A program made the position numbers and the translations under genes. Positions 15,862 through 24,937 of a DNA stretch of 25,982 nt are shown here, one piece after another (position 1 is the first letter of the stretch; each line of letters begins with the position of its first letter). Origin of the DNA: JAUYQR01 sp031377265 (lineage in GTDB: Bacteria; Pseudomonadota; Alphaproteobacteria; Rhodobacterales; Rhodobacteraceae); NCBI RefSeq assembly GCF_031377265.1, contig NZ_JANMET010000373.1, forward strand, positions 1-25,982, read 5' to 3'. A model generated the notes under the pieces. The model was not told the DNA's origin. It saw nothing but the letters and a program-made list of their open reading frames with translations, and did no database searches.

Positions 15862-17435
15862 GCTCGCAGGAAGCAATGCCCGATACGCTTGCGGGTCTTT
15901 TGCCACGCAAAACCGCCGATCCGCGCCTGTCGGGGATCATCAAGCTGGCGATCTTGGCTGTCGGTGGGCAGGGCGGTGGGGTGCTGACGGCTTGGATCGA
16001 GGAGGTAGCGCGATCAAACGGCTATGCGGCGCAGGCCACATCGGTTGCGGGCGTGTCGCAGCGGACCGGGGCCACGGTCTATTACGTCGAGATAGCGCCG
16101 CACCGCCCTGGCGACCCGACGCCAGTCTTTTCGTTGATGCCCGGACCGGGCGACGTGGACATAATGATCGCCGCTGAGATGATGGAGGCTGGCCGATCAA
16201 TCATCCGCGGCTTCGTGACCCCGGACCGCACCACGCTGATCGCGTCCACCCACCGCGCGCTGGCCGTGTCGGAAAAGATGGTGCCGGGCGATGGCATCGC
16301 CTCAAGCGATGAAGTGATGGCGGCCGCCGAAATCGCCGCACGGCGGTTCATCGCTGCGGATTTCGAAGCGTTGGCGATTGCCAATGGTTCGGTGATCTCG
16401 GCCTCTCTGTTCGGGGCGCTGGCTGGATCGGGCGTGCTGCCCTTCCCGCGCGAGGCGTTCGAGGCCGCCATTCGCGCTGGGGGCAAGGGAATTGAAGGCT
16501 CACTTCGTGCCTTTGGCGCGGCGTTCGACGCGACTGTAAACCCGCCCGGTAAAGCCACTACCCCGACGGATCCGCCCCGGCCAGCGTACGGCGTTTCGGG
16601 TCCGGCCCGACTGGTTGCCGAATGGGACAGGCTTGCCGCGCGGGTTGCCGCGATGCCCGCTACGGTCGCGGAACTTGCTCTTCTCGGGCTGAGCAAGGTC
16701 GTGGATTTTCAGGACCTGCGCTATGGCGCGGCCTATCTGGATCATCTGGCAAAGGTCATGGCCAAAGATGATGCCACGCGGGACTGGACCCTGTCGCGTG
16801 AGGCGGCAAAGTATATCGCCAACGCTATGGCCTATGACGACATCATCCGTGTGGCCGATCTGAAAACCCGTGGCCGCCGCTTTGACCGCATCCGCAAGGA
16901 AATGCGGCTGAAAGAGGCGAACCTTCTGCATCTGACCGAATTCTTCCATCCCCGCGCCGAAGAGATCGTGGGTATGTTCCCGGCCAAATTGGGCGCGCGG
17001 CTGGAGGCAGATCCTGAATGGATGGCTCGGCTGGACCGCTGGTTCAACAAGGGTCGGCGTCTGCGCACCGACAGCCTGCCCGCCTTCCTGACCCTGCATC
17101 TGATCGGCGGTCTGCGGGGCTGGCGGTTGCGCACCCTGCGCCATGCGCAGGAGCAGGCGCATCTGGAGCGCTGGCTGGAGCGGGCCTTGACGCATGTGGG
17201 CGGGAACTACGATCTTGCTGTGGAGCTGATCCGCTGCCGCCGCCTGATCAAGGGTTATTCGGACACCCACAAGCGTGGGTATTCCAAGTTCGACCGGGTG
17301 CTGGAGGCCACTGCCGCTGTCGCCGGGCGTTCGGATGCCGCCGACTGGTGCCGCCGGCTGCGCGAAGCCGCATTGCAGGATGAGGAAGGCAAAGCGCTTG
17401 ACGGGGCGATCGAGACGATCCGCAGTTTCGCCTGA
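15858..17435 (+). CDS. iorB: Indolepyruvate-type oxidoreductase, beta subunit, long form
   Basis: This 525-residue protein starts with the pyruvate-oxidoreductase gamma-type domain: AILAVGGQGGGVLT (about 31-44), then TSVAGVSQRTGATVYYVE. That domain alone makes up the roughly 200-residue archaeal IorB. Here a long second half, about residues 220-525 and largely helical, is added (DLRYGAAYLDHLAKV, RRFDRIRKEMRLKEANLLHLTEFFHP, RWLERALTHVGGNYDLAVELIRCRRLIKGYSDTHKRG in pieces). I recall this extension as DUF6537 in proteobacterial forms; its function is not established. ATG 15858 overlaps the alpha-subunit stop (ATGA). It is the last gene of the plus-strand operon. Confidence 0.88.
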   Translation: MSSQEAMPDTLAGLLPRKTADPRLSGIIKLAILAVGGQGGGVLTAWIEEVARSNGYAAQATSVAGVSQRTGATVYYVEIAPHRPGDPTPVFSLMPGPGDVDIMIAAEMMEAGRSIIRGFVTPDRTTLIASTHRALAVSEKMVPGDGIASSDEVMAAAEIAARRFIAADFEALAIANGSVISASLFGALAGSGVLPFPREAFEAAIRAGGKGIEGSLRAFGAAFDATVNPPGKATTPTDPPRPAYGVSGPARLVAEWDRLAARVAAMPATVAELALLGLSKVVDFQDLRYGAAYLDHLAKVMAKDDATRDWTLSREAAKYIANAMAYDDIIRVADLKTRGRRFDRIRKEMRLKEANLLHLTEFFHPRAEEIVGMFPAKLGARLEADPEWMARLDRWFNKGRRLRTDSLPAFLTLHLIGGLRGWRLRTLRHAQEQAHLERWLERALTHVGGNYDLAVELIRCRRLIKGYSDTHKRGYSKFDRVLEATAAVAGRSDAADWCRRLREAALQDEEGKALDGAIETIRSFA

Positions 17436-17773
17436 CCGGATTGCCCGATGCAGTGTCGCCCGTCGCAGTGCTCCGCTGAAAACAAAAATGGGGGCATTGC
17501 TGCCCACCCTGTCGTTCAACCTTCCGGCGTGGATGGCAGCGTTCCAGTAGATCAACGCCCCTGCGCGAGGGGAGGTCAAGTTAGCCTGCACTCGGGAACG
17601 GGCCAAGTGCAGTCGATCTTCTCTTCCACTTTGCAGTCAAGGGCGGTGTGGGGCCTTGCAACAACTTCGCCCCGGTGAAGGCGACTCCCCCTAAGCCGCA
17701 GTATAGAGGTCAGACCCCCAGACCCCGCCGAAGGCAGGTACAGTATGGTCAGAGGGACGTGTCTTAAATCGGT
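17436..17773. other. Gene-free stretch between iorB and the IS6 remnant
   Basis: No credible coding sequence is seen in these 338 bases. Two weak stem-loops exist (GGGCA/TGCCC at 17492-17505 and CCCCT/AGGGG at 17558-17572); neither is followed by a T run, so neither is a convincing terminator for the iorAB operon. The stretch may include the end of the decayed insertion sequence, but I could not find its inverted repeats. Confidence 0.4.
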
Positions 17774-18474
17774 TTGGCCACTTGCTCAGCTGTTGTGGAT
17801 AAAAAACTCAAGCCCTTCCGGTCCTTTCGCACCTGCCACGAGGTCATCCCTCCGGCCGTGATGATGTGCGCCCGTTCTCTGCTTCCGCCTTGCAGTGTGG
17901 AAGACTTTCCGCACGAGCGCGGAATCGACAGCAGCGACGAGACCGTAAGGTTCGCGTGGCACAGGTTTGGACCGCTGTTTGGTTCTGAGATCCGCAATCA
18001 GCGCGTCGAAGCGATGCAATCAAGCTGTTGTTGCTGTCACTTGGATGAAGTCCTCGTGAGGATCAACGGCGAGCGGCACTATCTTTGGCGGGTCCTCAAG
18101 CATGATGGCGAAGTGCTTGAAAGCTCTTTGACGAAGACGCGCGACAAGAAAGCGCGTTGAAGCCGTTGAAGAGAACGCGGAAGCGGCTCGGTTGCGACGA
18201 GGAAACAGTAACGAACCGTCTTAGCTGGTACGGTGCTGCGCTGAAAGACCTCATTGCCCGCGATCCTCAGGAAACTGGCCGCCGGGCCAACAATCACGCC
18301 GAGAACTCGCATCAGCCAAATCGAAGACGGGAGCGTGCGATGCTCCGTTTTCGCAGGATGCGGGTGTTGCAGAAATCTGTCGCGGCCCACATCCACTTCA
18401 AGTCAGAGTGCAGTCTTTTAGGGAGGGACAATTTCAAAGCCACCCGTACCGTTGCTCTCACCGGGTTGCACTAG
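17774..18474 (+). pseudogene. IS6-family transposase, frameshifted remnant
   Basis: Two adjacent frames together read as an IS6/IS26-type DDE transposase. The first has KPFRSFRTCHEVIPPAVMM, the VEDFPHERGIDSSDETV block, FAWHRFGPLFGSEIR and HLDEVLVRINGERHYLWRV, with the first catalytic Asp. The second, from about 18157, has ETVTNRLSWYGAALKDL, NHAENSHQPNRRRERAM and MRVLQKSVAAH. The second catalytic Asp (usually TDKLRSY) is Asn here, and the frame breaks near 18155, so the protein cannot work. The catalytic Glu in NHAENSHQ is kept. Length of about 230 codons fits the family. Terminal repeats and target duplications could not be identified. Confidence 0.8.
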
Positions 18475-18619
18475 GTCTGCGCTGTCTGAAAGGCTGTACA
18501 GCATCAAAAACTGAGACGAGTTCGTATATGTCTGATGCTGTGGACGCCTCCCTCCCGACGGCATCACCACGTGCACTGTTGGTGCTGTCGCAACCGTAAG
18601 GAGGGAAGGAGCCGCCGAC

Positions 18620-19704
18620 ATGGAGAATGCAACACTCGGGATCGATCTGACAAAGTCTGTGTTTCAGCTTCACCGTGTTGACGCCGATTGTATGGTTGTC
18701 TTGCAAAAGAAGTTACGAAGGGGTGCCGTCCTTGATTTTCTTTGCAAGCTGGCGCCTTGCCTGATCGGGATGGAAGCCTGCACTACGTCGCCGCATTGGG
18801 CGTGATGGATTGCAGCACTTGACCATGATATCAGGCTGATCCTACCGGCCCGTGTGAAGCCCTGCATCAAACGGCCGAAGAACGACGCGGCCGATGCAGA
18901 GATGATCTGCGAGACGGTGGCCCGACCGAACTTGTGCTTTGTCCCCAAGAAGACCGCTAAGCGGCAGAATGTTCTGGTCCTGCGCCGGTGCTGCGATCTG
19001 CTGATATGCCAGTGCAGGATGATGCTCAATGCGATCCGGGTGCATCTGTCCGAGTTCGGGAACATCGCAGCCCAACGCCCCAGCAAGGTTGTCGATCTTG
19101 TCGGTGACCTTTGGCGTGGCGAAACCTTGGAGGTTCGGAAGTGCGGGAGCGTTGCGCTAATGGTGCGTGCGGCGCCGCTTGACGGCCGCGCGACAGCAAT
19201 CCGGGACATCGAGCGCCAGCTTCTGGTCTGGCATCGACAGAATGCAGCCAGCCAGTGTCTCGCGACAATCCCGGACGTTGGCGTGATCACCGCCACTGCG
19301 CTTGCCGCCAATATCCCGGTTCCGTCTACCTTGAAGTCGGGTCGACAGTCGCGGCTTTCCTCGGCCTTGTGCTGCGACAAAACTCGTCCGGCGGCAAGGA
19401 CCGCCTCGGCCACATCTTGAGGATGGGAAACGGCCACCTGAGACGCTTGCTGGTTGTCGGCGCCACTTCGGTGACAAGGCGCGCCGGAACGACCGACACC
19501 AGAACAGATGCATGGGAAGAGTCGTTTTTTGACCGAAGACCGCCCCGGCCTGCCACTGCGGTCATCGCCAACAACGCCGTGCACCGCCCGGGCACCTCAT
19601 GGAGAACGACAAGAGCGAGAAGGACGCGCAGGCAACCTGAACGATCGAGAAGACAGCTGCGCACCACATCACCGCGAAACGATTGTAGGAGCAGATGTGA
19701 GTGA
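18620..19704 (+). pseudogene. IS110-family transposase, stopped and frameshifted
   Basis: The start at 18620 has AAGGAG at 18606-18611. The first frame gives GIDLTKSVFQLHRVDAD, an LRRGAVLDFL block and GMEACTTSPHWA, then a TGA at 18803-18805 in place of a conserved Arg codon. The same frame goes on with RLILPARVKPCIKR, NDAADAEMICETVARP and PDVGVITATALAANI, then shifts by one frame near 19345 to GLVLRQNSSGGKDRLG and GHLRRLLVVGATSVTRR. These are the N-terminal DEDD RuvC-like core and the C-terminal transposase-20 serine block of IS110. Both defects should inactivate it. A 304-residue open frame on the other strand is its antisense shadow. Confidence 0.85.
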
Positions 19705-20031
19705 TGAAGATCAAACGGGACCGCTGGCGTGACACCCCGAGGTGCTGTCAAGGCTTAGCAATGCGCTCGTCTTATCGGGACCCGATACGAAGGCTGCATT
19801 AGGGCCAGCGGCCACAAGCCCTGCACCAACAGGCTTAACCCATAACCGCACCCTGCAGTGATCAGAAGCAGCTTAGTCCAATCCTTGCACAATCGAAACC
19901 ATCGACACCTGACCCTACCGCCAATTGCAATCGGATTGAGGTTGTCTTTGGCCTGCTGACTGGATGACGCTGCCGGGACAACCAGCTCGGATATGTTCCC
20001 ATGGCCGGCAATGGAACGCGGAGGCAACCAG
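19705..20031. other. Gene-free stretch between the IS110 remnant and the alpha/beta hydrolase gene
   Basis: These 327 bases probably include the 3' end of the IS110 element. There is no recognisable coding sequence and no clear rho-independent terminator for the minus-strand operon that ends at 20032. Confidence 0.4.
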
Positions 20032-20788
20032 CTATTCCTTTAGGAAATCGGCCAGCAGCGCATCGAAGATATGCGGTCTTTCCAGATGAACATTGTGCGC
20101 GGCTTGCGGAACGACTGCCAGATACGCCCCCGGGAATGCTGCGCCACAACGTTTCGGGTTGCGACCAGTCATAGGAACGGTCGTGGCTGCCCCAGATCAC
20201 CAGCATCGGGCTCTGGATGGCCTTCAGCGCGGCGCGGCCATCCCAGCCTTGCCAGGCAAGCAGGCTGGACAGTGCGGTTTGCAGGCTGACCTGCAGACCC
20301 AGTGCGTGGCACAAGCCAAAGGCCGCAGCCTGTTCGCCGTGGAGAAACCACGTTGCAGCGATACGCCGTGCCGTTGCGGCAATGCCGTCGCGCAGCAAGC
20401 CGGACCTCGATTGCGCAATAGTTTCAAAGCGGCCTGGCATCGCCCCTTGCGGGCCGGTGCCATACAGCACCAGCTTTCGGATGCGACCGGGGGCCAGCCG
20501 GACCATCTCTTGCGCTACCATTCCACCCATCGAATGGCCCAAAAGGTCAAATTCGCGCACCGACATGCGATCCAGAAGTGCAAGCACATCATGGGCATGG
20601 GCCCCAATACTGTCTGGCGCAGTCAGTGCCGCGCTGTCACCAAACCCGGCCAGATCGGGACAGATCACGTCGCGCGATGGTGAAAATCGCGCGATCTGGC
20701 CGGTCCACATCGCGCTGCCGCCAAGATAGCCGTGGACCAAGACCAAGGGCGCACCCGTTCCCATGCGCTTGCAGGACAAACTCGGCAT
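20032..20788 (-). pseudogene. Alpha/beta hydrolase with a single-base frameshift near the 3' end
   Basis: The frame from ATG 20788 (GGAAAGGATTGG upstream) encodes an alpha/beta-hydrolase: oxyanion region LVHGYLGGSAMW, nucleophile elbow GHSMGG with S86, and acid D203 in WGSHD. After SIPG the frame loses similarity, but dropping one base from the G run read on the minus strand (C run 20127-20131) gives AYLAVVPQAAHNVHLERP, with the catalytic His, then HIFDALLADFLKE and a stop at 20032-20034. The span is 757 bases, one more than a whole number of codons, so repair gives a normal 251-residue enzyme. As written the catalytic His is lost. Either a real recent inactivation or a homopolymer sequencing error. 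Substrate unknown; 77 bases separate it from the exporter gene. Confidence 0.8.
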
Positions 20789-20865
20789 TCCAATCCTTTC
20801 CGTTCGCGATCAACTGGGGTCGAGGCATAAGCAGTCGTGCCACCGATCGGTGCCAGAAGTTCCCT

Positions 20866-21902
20866 CTACAGCAGAAAGACATGCGCAAAAACGATCGCCT
20901 GGCCAAGCAGGAACAGCGTATCAACCGTGATCAAGGCAAGCCCCTTCACCCCTGGAGCAAACAGTTTTTCAAGCGAGGTCTTGACCCCCAGTGCCGAAAT
21001 CGCAATCACCAGAAAGAAGCGGGACGTGTCGTTGACGAATGTCAGCAGCAATTCCGGCAATGGCACCGCATTCCGCACCACCATCAGGATGATGAAAGCC
21101 ACGGCAAGCCTGCAGTGGTGCCAGCTTCCTTGCGAAACACCAGCGCTACGGTCAACAGAACGACGGGCAACAAAGCCACGCGAAGCAGTTTTGTGAATGT
21201 GGCGATATCGCCTGCGGCATCGCTGACCGAATATCCTGCCCCCACGACCTGCGCGACATCGTGGATCGTGGCCCCGATCATGTAACCGCTTTCCACATCC
21301 GTCAGACCGAGAGAGCGAAACAGCATCGGATAAACGATCATCGCCACGGTCGACGGTGCGGTCACGCCAACGACGGTCAGCAGGATGTCTTCCTCGTTGA
21401 GATATTTCCGCGGCAGAACGGCGGCAATGGCCATGGCGGCGGACGCCCCGCAAATTGCGACCGACCCACCCGTCAACAGCCCAAACGCCGTGCTTCGGCC
21501 ACTGAGGCGTGCAAAGATCACTCCGCCAAGCAGTGTCATCGCCAACATGGCCATGACGCCGATGATCGGGGTGGCGCCAAGTTGCGAGACATCGGCAAAA
21601 GTCAGCCGCAGCCCCACAAGTGCCACACCATAGCGCAGCAAAGTTCGAGAACAAAACGAGATACCCTCGGCTGTCTGCGGGCCATCGTTCATGAAGTTGA
21701 AGGCCATGCCGATCAGCAAGGCAAACAGCATGGCTGGCGCACCGTAGTGTTCGGCAAGAAAGCTGGAGGCCAGTGCAATCGTGGTGGCCAGAACGATGCC
21801 GCCGCGATGCAGGAGCATCCAGTTTCGTGCGCGCGGCAACAGCGGGCCGCGCGGCATCTGCCCCATTGGCGTGCCCGCGTCGTCTTGCGTGATCGGTGTC
21901 AT
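20866..21902 (-). pseudogene. YeiH-family putative sulfate/sulfite exporter, single-base frameshift
   Basis: From ATG 21902 the protein reads as a multi-pass YeiH/UPF0324 membrane protein: GMAFNFMNDGPQTAEG, LLRYGVALVGLRLTF, GGSVAICGASAAMAIAAV, then an HDVAQVVGAGYSVSD block. After GTTAG near 21110 the frame fails, while the frame one base away continues LAVAFIILMVVRNAVPL, FVNDTSRFFLVIAISALGVK and LITVDTLFLLGQAIVF to a stop at 20866. The span is 1037 bases, one short of 346 codons, so restoring one base gives 345 residues, the usual family length. The start lies four bases past the HpsN-like gene stop, so it belongs to that operon. If functional it would export sulfite or sulfate released from a sulfonate. 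Confidence 0.82.
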
Positions 21903-21906
21903 CGGA

Positions 21907-23199
21907 TCAGGTCAGATCGAAGACATCGTTCGGAAAGTACTTCGCCAGTCGGATATCGGCCGAGCGGGCATGGCCCTCCATCCCTTCCAGCCGCGAGATC
22001 CGGGCCGTAGCCTCGGCCAGCGGGCGGGAACCTTCGCGCGTGGCACGCTGCCAAGTCACGGTTTTCATGAACTTGTGCACCGACAGCCCACCAGTATAGC
22101 GCGCCGCGCCCGACGTCGGCAGAACGTGGTTTGGGCCCGACGTCTTGTCACCAAAGGCAACGGTGGTTTCTTCGCCCAGGAACAGCGATCCGTACGACTG
22201 CAGGCGGTGCAGCCACCAATCAAGGTCTTCGGCCTGAATGTGCAGATGTTCGGGGGCGAAACTGTCGGCAACCACGGCCATTTCCTCGGCGTTGTCGCAA
22301 AGAATGACTTCGGCGAAATCGGCCCATGCCAATTCGGCGTTGTGGCGGTTCAAGTTCGGCAGCGCGGCGATCAACCGTGGCACAATGGCCATTACCCGTT
22401 CGGCAAGGCTGCGGTCCGAAGTCACCAGCCACACCGGCGAGTTGTAGCCATGCTCGGCCTGTCCGACCAGATCGACGGCAACCATTTCGGCATCGGCCTT
22501 GCTATCGGCCACCACCATGCTGTCGGTCGGGCCGGCAAACATATCAATACCGACCTGACCAAACAGAATGCGCTTCGCCTCAGCCACATATTGATTGCCG
22601 GGACCGACCAGAATGTCGGCCTTCGGCAACCCGAACAGGCCGTTGGCCATGGCAGCCACGCCCTGCACACCGCCCATCGACAAGATCGAGTCAGCGCCGC
22701 ACAAGTCCATCGCGTAAATGATGGCCGCAGGAATGCCGATCCCCGGACGGGGCGGCGAGCAGGCGGCTATATGCGGCACGCCGGCCACTTTCGCGGTGGT
22801 GATGGTCATGATTGCGCTGGCCACATGGCTATAGCGCCCGCCCGGAACATAGCACCCGGCGGCAAAGACCGGGATCTGTTTTTGTCCGGCCATCACGCCG
22901 GGCAAGATCTCGATCACGCAATCGCTGACTGAGGCGCGCTGGGCTTCGGCAAAGCGGCGCACGTTGTTATGGGCAAACTGGATGTCAGCCTTCAACCTAT
23001 CCGGCACCAGCGCCGCCGCCGCCACTCGATCAACCGGCGAGACGATGATCTCGCCGGCCCATTTATCAAGATCACGGGCAAACTGTCGCGCCACTGCTTC
23101 GCCACCAGTAGCAATCTCGGCCAGCATTTTCGAGACGATTTCATGTGCGTCTGGTTGGTCCGTTTCGGCGGTCCGAACGGCTTTCTTCAAGTAAATCAT
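21907..23199 (-). CDS. hpsN: HpsN-like sulfopropanediol 3-dehydrogenase (histidinol dehydrogenase family)
   Basis: This 430-residue protein belongs to the histidinol dehydrogenase superfamily. The Zn ligands and catalytic pair of HisD are all present at matching positions: Q247, H250, E317, H318, D351 and H410, in the blocks VGQAEHGYNSP, FAPEHLHIQ, DKTSGPNHVLPT and EGMEGHARS. The GIDMFAGPTDS segment and CSPPRPGIGIPAAI are what I associate with the HpsN branch, which oxidises 2,3-dihydroxypropane-1-sulfonate to sulfolactate with NAD. Context with a TauABC-like importer and YeiH-type exporter, and no his genes, favours HpsN over HisD. ATG 23199 is 16 bases after the TauC-like gene; the frame open to 23256 would overlap it. 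The exact substrate is inferred. Confidence 0.8.
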   Translation of the reverse strand: MIYLKKAVRTAETDQPDAHEIVSKMLAEIATGGEAVARQFARDLDKWAGEIIVSPVDRVAAAALVPDRLKADIQFAHNNVRRFAEAQRASVSDCVIEILPGVMAGQKQIPVFAAGCYVPGGRYSHVASAIMTITTAKVAGVPHIAACSPPRPGIGIPAAIIYAMDLCGADSILSMGGVQGVAAMANGLFGLPKADILVGPGNQYVAEAKRILFGQVGIDMFAGPTDSMVVADSKADAEMVAVDLVGQAEHGYNSPVWLVTSDRSLAERVMAIVPRLIAALPNLNRHNAELAWADFAEVILCDNAEEMAVVADSFAPEHLHIQAEDLDWWLHRLQSYGSLFLGEETTVAFGDKTSGPNHVLPTSGAARYTGGLSVHKFMKTVTWQRATREGSRPLAEATARISRLEGMEGHARSADIRLAKYFPNDVFDLT

Positions 23200-23215
23200 G
23201 GTCTTGTCTTTCCGA

Positions 23216-24085
23216 TTACATTCTGCCCTTCCAGGGCACGACGCGGCGTTCGACAAAGCGCATCAGCAAATCGAACGCGAAGGCGATGATGGCGATCACG
23301 AAAATTCCCATGATCACGACGGGGGTTTGCAGGAACTGGCTGGCCGACAGCACCATGTAGCCAAGTCCCTTGGTCGAGGCGACCATTTCGGCGGCAACCA
23401 GTGTGGTCCAGCCAAAGCCGATGCCAATGCGCATGGCGGTCAGGATTTCCGGCATGGCCGAGGGCATGATTACGTACCGCATGACCTGCCATCGGGTGGC
23501 ACCAAAGGAGTAGGCGGCGTGGATCTGCTCGATTGCGGCCGATTTGACGCCAGAACGCGCGCCCAGAACGACGGGGGCAAAGACTGAAAGGAAGATCAGC
23601 AGAATTTTCGATGTCTCGCCGATGCCGAACCAGATGATCATCAGCGGCAGATACGCCAGCGGCGGTATCGGGCGATAAAACTCGATCGGCGGGTCGAAGA
23701 TGCCACGCATCACCGGGCTCATCCCCATGGCCAGGCCAAGCGGCAGCCCAATCACGCAGGCCAGAATGAACGCGCCGAATACGCGTACAGTTGAAATCCA
23801 GACATGTTCCAGAAACGGGGTATTGGTGAAGCCTTCGTTCCAGATCGTGATGAATTTGGTGACGATGGCCATTGGAGGTGGAACGAACAGCGGCTTGACC
23901 CACCCCATGAAGGTGACAAGCCACCACACGAACAAGAAAAAGCCAATCGAGCAAGCGGACAGCCAGAACGTGCTGCCTTGCCCCGGAACGCCGTAGATTT
24001 CCCCTGGTTTGGTCGGGCGTGCGCGGGCCAACCTGGCAAGCAGAGTATCGGGCTTGACTGTGTGCGGCTCACTTTGCTCGATCAT
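23216..24085 (-). CDS. tauC: TauC-like ABC transporter permease
   Basis: This 289-residue inner-membrane protein has a cytosolic N-terminal tail, a first helix around WLSACSIGFFLFVWWLVTFM, several further helices, and the EAA loop in which FGATRWQVMRYVIMPSAMPEI contacts the ATPase. The motifs PIEFYRPIPPLAYLPL and IWFGIGETSK are typical of SsuC/TauC permeases. Its ATG at 24085 overlaps the ATPase stop (ATGA). It would form the channel of the sulfonate importer. The symbol reflects family similarity; taurine itself need not be the substrate. Confidence 0.88.
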   Translation of the reverse strand: MIEQSEPHTVKPDTLLARLARARPTKPGEIYGVPGQGSTFWLSACSIGFFLFVWWLVTFMGWVKPLFVPPPMAIVTKFITIWNEGFTNTPFLEHVWISTVRVFGAFILACVIGLPLGLAMGMSPVMRGIFDPPIEFYRPIPPLAYLPLMIIWFGIGETSKILLIFLSVFAPVVLGARSGVKSAAIEQIHAAYSFGATRWQVMRYVIMPSAMPEILTAMRIGIGFGWTTLVAAEMVASTKGLGYMVLSASQFLQTPVVIMGIFVIAIIAFAFDLLMRFVERRVVPWKGRM

Positions 24086-24870
24086 GCTACGGCCTCCTCG
24101 TCTGCAAAAATGATTTTGAGCACGTCTTCGCGCAACTGGATGAACTCGGGCGACGCCTTGACTGTTCGCGCTGGAGCGCCCTCTAGGAACTGGCGTGAGA
24201 AGGGCAGATCAAACAGATGGGTAATCCGGCCGGGGCGCGGCGACATGACCACCAGTTTGGTGCCCATGAACAGCGCTTCTTCAACGCTATGTGTAATGAA
24301 GAACACCGACTTTTGGGTGCTATTCCAAATGTTGAGGATCAGTTCCTGCGCCTTCTCGCGTGTCAACGCGTCAAGCGCACCCAGGGGTTCATCCATCAAC
24401 AAGACGCGTGGGTCGCAGGTGAGCGCCCGTGCTATTCCGACGCGCTGCTGCATACCGCCTGAAAGCTTGTAGACAGGCGCGTCTTGAAAGCTGTCCAAAC
24501 CCAACATGCCGATGAATTTGTTGGCGATTTCAAGCCGCTTTTCCTTCGCAAGCCCCTGAATTTTCAAACCGAAGGCGACGTTTTCCAGTACACTGAGCCA
24601 AGGTAGCAGGGCGTGTTTCTGAAACACCACCGCGCGGTCAGCTCCCGGGCCAGATACCTGTCTGCCGTCCAGTATCAGCTTGCCAGAAGTGGGGGAAAGA
24701 AAGCCCGCGATCAGATTTAGCAGGGTAGACTTGCCACAACCCGAAGCCCCTAAGGCAACCACGAATTCCTGATCTTCAATTGTCAGATTGACGCGGCTCA
24801 GGGCCTCGACGGGAGGGCGGCGATCTGCGGCCGGATAGACGACGGATACGTCACTTATGCTCAATCCCAA
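24082..24870 (-). CDS. tauB: TauB-like ABC transporter ATP-binding protein, probable TTG start
   Basis: This ATPase of about 262 residues has Walker A GASGCGKST (41-49), Q-loop VVFQKHALLPWLSV, signature LSGGMQQRVG (136-145), Walker B VLLMDEP (156-162) and switch ITHS, the usual TauB/SsuB set. No ATG or GTG is available in frame near the expected start. TTG at 24870 lies eight bases after TAGGAG and gives LGLSISDVSVVYP, so I chose it; a TTG at 24891 lacks a ribosome site. A rare start and the hairpin upstream may together keep this gene below the binding protein. It couples ATP hydrolysis to the TauC-like permease. Confidence 0.88.
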   Translation of the reverse strand: MGLSISDVSVVYPAADRRPPVEALSRVNLTIEDQEFVVALGASGCGKSTLLNLIAGFLSPTSGKLILDGRQVSGPGADRAVVFQKHALLPWLSVLENVAFGLKIQGLAKEKRLEIANKFIGMLGLDSFQDAPVYKLSGGMQQRVGIARALTCDPRVLLMDEPLGALDALTREKAQELILNIWNSTQKSVFFITHSVEEALFMGTKLVVMSPRPGRITHLFDLPFSRQFLEGAPARTVKASPEFIQLREDVLKIIFADEEAVA

Positions 24871-24897
24871 TTGGCGTGCTCCTACATGCAATAAGGG

Positions 24898-24927
24898 CTC
24901 TGCCCGAGCCTGAGCGTTCGGGCAGAG
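24898..24927 (-). promoter_or_regulatory. Intercistronic hairpin between the TauA- and TauB-like genes
   Basis: CTCTGCCCGA (24898-24907) and TCGGGCAGAG (24918-24927) are a perfect ten-base inverted repeat around a ten-base loop, starting 10 bases past the TauA-like stop. On the minus strand only a weak T-rich tail follows. It fits a stability or partial-termination hairpin that raises binding-protein mRNA over the downstream genes, as does the hairpin at 7552-7576. Confidence 0.65.
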
Positions 24928-24937
24928 GTTGCTTGGA

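Noticed and set aside
17491..17572. Possible terminators after iorB
   Set aside because: Stems of only five pairs and no T run on the plus strand.
18670..19584. A 304-residue open frame on the minus strand
   Set aside because: It is antisense to the IS110 transposase remnant, whose plus-strand frames carry all conserved blocks in order.
19928..19938. Small palindrome CAATC-G-GATTG
   Set aside because: Too short and isolated, with no adjacent promoter or gene start to support an operator.
21781..22932. A 383-residue plus-strand open frame
   Set aside because: Antisense to the HpsN-like gene, which keeps all six metal and catalytic residues.
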